From Flavobacteriales bacterium UBA2426 (lineage in GTDB: Bacteria > Bacteroidota > Bacteroidia > Flavobacteriales_F > PHOS-HE28), in the NCBI GenBank assembly GCA_002342985.1, contig DDRC01000001.1:19978-29922 (forward strand): DNA of 9,945 nt. Reading direction: 5' to 3'. Positions 7,353 through 9,945 of the stretch are shown one piece after another. Every line of letters begins with the position of its first letter. Position 1 is the first letter of the stretch. The position numbers and the translations under genes were made by a program. The notes below the pieces were generated by a model. The model ran no database searches. It was not told the DNA's origin and saw only the letters and a program-made list of their open reading frames with translations.

Positions 7353-7471
7353 GGCAGGCTGGGCGGAAGCGTTGGGTCAACGGATACGGAGGCAAAGAAC
7401 AGCCACTTGCCGTGCCGCTGCATGTTGATAACCCGCCGAGTTTTGAACAGGCGTTGATTCGGCCGGTGCGA
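7353..7471. other. Intergenic region upstream of the UPF0173 hydrolase
   Basis: This 119-base gap separates the SiaC-type gene from the run that begins with the hydrolase. It probably carries the promoter for that run, but I could not find a convincing Bacteroidota TTG / TAnnTTTG pair. It includes a minus-strand TTATCAACA at 7423-7431, one base from the DnaA-box consensus, and a weaker plus-strand TTTTGAACA at 7441-7449. No terminator for the SiaC gene is evident. Confidence 0.4.
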
Positions 7472-7864
7472 TCAGAACAGCTCTTCGACCTCCACGAAGT
7501 TGAAATCCAAGCGGAACAGGCTCTGGTAATCCTTGCCCGTCTCGGCCATTTCCTCATCGCCTGTCTCGAAATGCCAGTTCACCTGCACCCGCTGCCCCCG
7601 CTCGTTCACCGCGCTGAGCTTGTCGAAGATGTTATAGAGGTGCTTGCTCGAGCTGGTGTCCAGGTAATCCAGCTTCATGTTCACCGTGGTCTCCTCGCGG
7701 GGCTCCTCCAGGTATTCCTCCAGCCACCTGTACACCCGTGCGTAGAACTGCTCGGAGTTGTGCGGCAGGGATCGGCCGATGAACTCCAGCACGCCCTGGT
7801 CGAGGTCAAGGTCGATCTGCGGCGAGGTCTCGGTGCGGTCGATGTGGAAGCGCTTGCTCGGCAT
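7472..7864 (-). CDS. SiaC/DUF1987-type regulatory phosphoprotein
   Basis: This 130-residue protein resembles the SiaC (DUF1987) family. In Pseudomonas aeruginosa, SiaC is phosphorylated on a threonine by SiaB and dephosphorylated by the PP2C phosphatase SiaA, and the unphosphorylated form activates the diguanylate cyclase SiaD. The matching threonine here is probably Thr70 in LDYLDTSSSK (66-74). The early TSPQIDLDLDQGVLEFIGRS stretch (13-32) is also family-like, and an acidic C-terminus ends VEVEELF. The ATG at 7864 was chosen because residues upstream in the same frame look non-coding and cross a terminator. No kinase, phosphatase or cyclase partner is in the window, and what it controls here is unknown. 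Family assignment is from remembered motifs and moderately firm. Confidence 0.8.
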   Translation of the reverse strand: MPSKRFHIDRTETSPQIDLDLDQGVLEFIGRSLPHNSEQFYARVYRWLEEYLEEPREETTVNMKLDYLDTSSSKHLYNIFDKLSAVNERGQRVQVNWHFETGDEEMAETGKDYQSLFRLDFNFVEVEELF

Positions 7865-7946
7865 GGCGTATGGGTGCCGGCCAAAAATCCGCGCTCCTGC
7901 CACCGAGCCGATGGCCCGGAAGCACCAGCCATCAACAGCTGGCCGT

Positions 7947-7980
7947 GCAAAAGACGAAAGGGCCGTTGAAGGCCCCTCCG
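7947..7980 (-). terminator. Rho-independent terminator of the TPR operon
   Basis: On the minus strand CGGAGGGGCC (7980-7971) pairs with GGCCCTTTCG (7964-7955) around the loop TTCAAC, a 10-bp stem with two G-U wobbles, followed by TCTTTTGC (7954-7947). The wobbles become A-C mismatches on the plus strand, so the structure is specific for minus-strand RNA. It starts 17 bases after the frameshift-corrected stop at 7998, which supports that stop as the true gene end. Confidence 0.8.
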
Positions 7981-7997
7981 GTGCGGATGTTGCGCAT

Positions 7998-8401
7998 TCA
8001 GCGCACCTTATAGGTGGAGACGATGTCCCGGTCGGTGGGCAGGACGATTTCCGTGTCGTTCGCGCGGCGCACCCAATACATGTACTTGCCGCTACCCTCG
8101 CAGGCGTAAGCGTGCATCGACTCTTCGGGCCCCAGTGCCGCACTGGGAAGGTGCGCCAGTTGCCGTTCTTCTCCTGCACGGCCACCTTCACTTCGATCAC
8201 CTCGCGGCAGGCATTCTTCAAGTCGATCTGGTAAGTACCGCTCCAGTCCCGCTTGAAGGCGTCCGTGTAGCGCTCGCAGTGGTCGCATGGCGCGCCCCAG
8301 CGGCTGGCCGTCTTCACCAGGCAGTCGGCGTAGCTCTGGTCCTGTGCCGAAGCGGCAGCGGCGGCGGCGAAGGCAATGGCAAGGGTAAGGGCTCGGGTCA
8401 T
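7998..8401 (-). CDS. Small secreted cysteine-containing protein, apparent -1 frameshift
   Basis: Read with one frame change, this gives a 134-residue exported protein. The signal peptide is MTRALTLAIAF followed by an alanine run, with cleavage likely near residue 20. The mature part has five cysteines, including CDHC at 39-42. The frame from the ATG is convincing through TFPVRHW (residues 85-90). After a GGGG/CCC run at 8127-8133, the sense-like sequence continues in the -1 frame as GPEESMHAYACEG and ends DIVSTYKVR with TGA at 7998, just before a terminator. One missing base at this run would explain the break, either as a sequencing error or a real mutation. The ATG overlaps the stop of the TPR gene (ATGA), indicating coupling. 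I do not recognise the family. If the break is real the gene is a pseudogene. Confidence 0.7.
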
Positions 8402-8928
8402 TTGCAGCGGTTGTTCTCCAGTATGATGCGGGCTTCGGCGTTGCCGGAGCGCTTGCTTTCCTTCCAGTCCTTGCAGGCGCCGGGCGCATCGCCCATGGCC
8501 TTGCGCGACCAGCCTCGGTTGTTATAGGCTTCGCCGTTGCGCGGGTCGAGGGCGATGGCGCGGTCGAAGTCGGCGATGGCCTCGGCATGGCGGCCGAGTT
8601 TGGCCAAGGCGCTGCCTCGGCTGATGATGGCCTGCGCATGGTCCGGCTTCTGCTCGAGCACGGCGGTGAAATCGGCCGCAGCCAGGTCGTACTGCTTCGC
8701 GATGGTGAGGCAGAATCCCCGCTGGAGATGGGCATTCACGTGGTCGGGAGCGGCTTCGAGGGCCTTGGTGAATGCGAGGATGGCCGTGGAGTGGTCTCCG
8801 GCGCGATAGGCCCGCTCCCCGGCCCTGATGAACTCTTCGGCGGGGTCGGGGCGCCCGGCGTCCGCCAGGTACTGGGCCTCGGTGGCCATGGTGGCGAGTA
8901 GCGCGCAAGTGAGCGTGATGGTGCGCAT
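8398..8928 (-). CDS. Secreted tetratricopeptide-repeat protein
   Basis: This 176-residue protein has a short signal peptide (about residues 1-18, MRTITLTCALLATMATEAQ) and then about four tetratricopeptide repeats at roughly 31-63, 64-97, 98-131 and 132-162. The repeats show the usual TPR pattern of paired helices, for example AYRAGDHSTAILAFTKALEAAPDH and LGRHAEAIADFDRAIALDPRN. TPRs are protein-binding scaffolds, so a periplasmic adaptor role is likely, but the partner is unknown. The third repeat is the closest to consensus. The ATG at 8928 lies 16 bases after the stop of the preceding gene, and its own stop overlaps the start of the next gene, so the three genes form an operon. The genes on either side may encode its partners, which is inference from context. 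Confidence 0.88.
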   Translation of the reverse strand: MRTITLTCALLATMATEAQYLADAGRPDPAEEFIRAGERAYRAGDHSTAILAFTKALEAAPDHVNAHLQRGFCLTIAKQYDLAAADFTAVLEQKPDHAQAIISRGSALAKLGRHAEAIADFDRAIALDPRNGEAYNNRGWSRKAMGDAPGACKDWKESKRSGNAEARIILENNRCK

Positions 8929-8944
8929 GCGGTTCGGGAATGGG

Positions 8945-9406
8945 TCACTTCATACGCTGCGGGACCTCGGGGGTTTCGCGCGGCTCCATCGCCGCGGCGT
9001 TAAGCCCGAGCAGTGCCCGCAGGGCCTCGGCGGTAGCCGCTCCGGCGGGGTCCTCCGGAGGACGGGGCAGCTGGATCCATGACGTGCTGCGAATGGCGCT
9101 CAGCCTGAAAACCTCCTTGGTGAAGCAGCGCTCATGCCCGGTGCGGCAGCCCATCAGCAGCGCGTCCTGCTCCGGGTCGAACCGGATGGTGGCCGGGTCG
9201 ATGTGCGCGAGCGGCGCTTGGTCCTGCCTGTATCGGCCACCCCGGTCGAGGAAGTCGATCACCACACGGTCCTGGTCATCGATCCGGAACCGAACGCTCC
9301 CGGCGAATAGGCCGTTCAGTGCATCGGTGGGGGATTGGGTGCGTCCGCTGGTGGTGCAGAGGCACATGATGGCGACGGCGGCGAGCGGCCTGAGCATGGG
9401 AACCAT
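8945..9406 (-). CDS. Small secreted protein of unknown function
   Basis: This encodes a 153-residue protein starting MVPMLRPLAAVAIMCL, which looks like a signal peptide with possible cleavage after about residue 24. The middle (residues 37-99) is rich in alternating hydrophobic and charged residues, for example GSVRFRIDDQDRVVIDFLDR, suggesting beta strands. It has a Cys-His-Cys cluster GCRTGHERC at 86-94. The C-terminal third is alanine- and proline-rich and ends EVPQRMK. A second ATG at 9397 would give the same signal peptide three residues shorter. It is the first gene of the three-gene operon with the TPR protein. It is divergent from the plus-strand gene at 9462, leaving about 55 bases for two promoters. 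I do not recognise the family. Confidence 0.72.
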   Translation of the reverse strand: MVPMLRPLAAVAIMCLCTTSGRTQSPTDALNGLFAGSVRFRIDDQDRVVIDFLDRGGRYRQDQAPLAHIDPATIRFDPEQDALLMGCRTGHERCFTKEVFRLSAIRSTSWIQLPRPPEDPAGAATAEALRALLGLNAAAMEPRETPEVPQRMK

Positions 9407-9461
9407 GACTGGGCCTGCTACGTAGACCGGCGCCAGAGGTTCCCTCCATCGCATGCCTTCC
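9407..9461. promoter_or_regulatory. Divergent intergenic region
   Basis: This 55-base gap lies between the minus-strand secreted-protein gene and the plus-strand secreted-protein gene. Promoters for both directions are expected here by layout. I see a GGCGCC palindrome but no convincing Bacteroidota promoter elements. The assignment is by position only. Confidence 0.35.
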
Positions 9462-9945
9462 ATGAAAATCCTCCATCTGCGCGGAGCATTGCTCGCCGCC
9501 GGCCTGGCCATCACCAGCCTCGCGTCCTCCCAAGGGCCCTTCCAGGTGAATGGCCGGCTGAAGGCGGAGGGCTCGGACCTCAGCGGTGCCCGGGCCGTAG
9601 TGTACAAGGATGGCGTCAAGGAGCGCGTGATCACCACGGGCCTCCACAAGTTCTCGCTCGAACTGGCCTTGAATGCCAGTTACATCATCGCTTTCGAGAA
9701 GGACGGATTCGTGGCCAAGAAGCTGTCGTTCAACACCCGTGTGCCTGGGGATGCCGCTTCGAAGGGGTTCACGCCCTTCGACTTCGCCGTTTCGCTCTTC
9801 AAGCAATACGACGATGTGAATGTGGTGGTGTTCAACCAGCCGGTGGGGATCATCCGCTACGACCCGGCGGTGGGCGATTTCGACTACGATACGGATTACA
9901 CGAAGTCCATCCAATCGCAACTTCAGGAAGCCGCTGCGCAGGTTG
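9462..9945 (+). CDS. Secreted protein with carboxypeptidase-regulatory-like start (3' end outside window)
   Basis: This is an open plus-strand frame of 161 codons running off the window end, so only its N-terminal part is seen. The first residues, MKILHLRGALLAAGLAITSL, form a signal peptide with likely cleavage after ASSQ (about residue 24). The next ~90 residues read like a carboxypeptidase-regulatory (prealbumin-like) beta-sandwich: QVNGRLKAEGSDLSGARAVVYKDGVK, then a KFSLEL strand, then YIIAFEKDGFVAKKLSFNT. Such domains are common at the start of Bacteroidota envelope and secreted proteins. A later stretch, FNQPVGIIRYDPAVGDFDYD, recalls similar repeats in Bacteroidota envelope proteins. An in-frame ATG at 9453 would add three residues. 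The function of the whole protein cannot be told from this fragment. Confidence 0.85.
   Translation, partial: MKILHLRGALLAAGLAITSLASSQGPFQVNGRLKAEGSDLSGARAVVYKDGVKERVITTGLHKFSLELALNASYIIAFEKDGFVAKKLSFNTRVPGDAASKGFTPFDFAVSLFKQYDDVNVVVFNQPVGIIRYDPAVGDFDYDTDYTKSIQSQLQEAAAQV

Noticed and set aside
7865..7890. GATTTTTG upstream of the SiaC-type gene as a -7 promoter element
   Set aside because: First base mismatched and no paired -33 element about 20 bases upstream.
7928..7948. Inverted repeat CCAGC / GCTGG beside the terminator
   Set aside because: Only five base pairs with an eight-base loop; expected by chance in this composition.
9276..9920. Minus-strand open frame across the end of the window
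   Set aside because: It is antisense to the plus-strand secreted protein that begins with a good signal peptide and beta-sandwich-like sequence; the antisense translation shows no recognisable domain.

Overview
The window looks like chromosomal core DNA from a GC-rich member of the Bacteroidota, perhaps an environmental Flavobacteriales-like lineage; the class is a guess. The case rests on gene order and protein type. The run parA, parB, a DUF5683 membrane protein, dapB, lepB is a typical Bacteroidota arrangement, and the lepB product is the long Bacteroidota form with an extra N-terminal membrane domain. Clear Shine-Dalgarno sequences are rare, as usual in this phylum. I see no tRNA, rRNA, CRISPR array, insertion sequence or phage gene.

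Almost everything is on the minus strand, so the genes read from high to low coordinates. Region A (about 7352 down to 1) is a long co-directional run. It holds a UPF0173 metallo-beta-lactamase-fold hydrolase, parA and parB (chromosome segregation), a DUF5683 membrane protein, dapB (lysine and diaminopimelate synthesis), lepB (signal peptidase I), a second diverged S26 signal peptidase, a small TPR-like lipoprotein and a CoA-pyrophosphatase-type NUDIX hydrolase cut by the window edge. Gaps are short, and several stops and starts overlap (GTGA at parB/DUF5683, ATGA at lipoprotein/NUDIX), so this is probably one operon or a few overlapping ones. Hairpins sit in three of the gaps.

Region B (7472-7864) is a lone SiaC/DUF1987-type regulatory phosphoprotein. 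Region C (7947-9406) is a three-gene minus-strand operon: a small secreted unknown protein, a secreted TPR protein and a small cysteine-containing secreted unknown. It is closed by a good rho-independent terminator. The last gene of that operon carries an apparent -1 frameshift at a GGGG/CCC run. Because of it, the upstream frame runs without a stop through the terminator into the SiaC gene and makes a misleading 309-codon fused frame. Region D (9462 to the end) is a divergent plus-strand gene for a secreted protein with a carboxypeptidase-regulatory-like beta-sandwich start; it runs off the window.

No clearly new multi-gene system stands out. The points most worth a second look are the frameshift with its false fusion, the hairpin abutting the lepB start codon, the tandem signal peptidases, the orphan SiaC protein and the uncharacterised secreted TPR operon.
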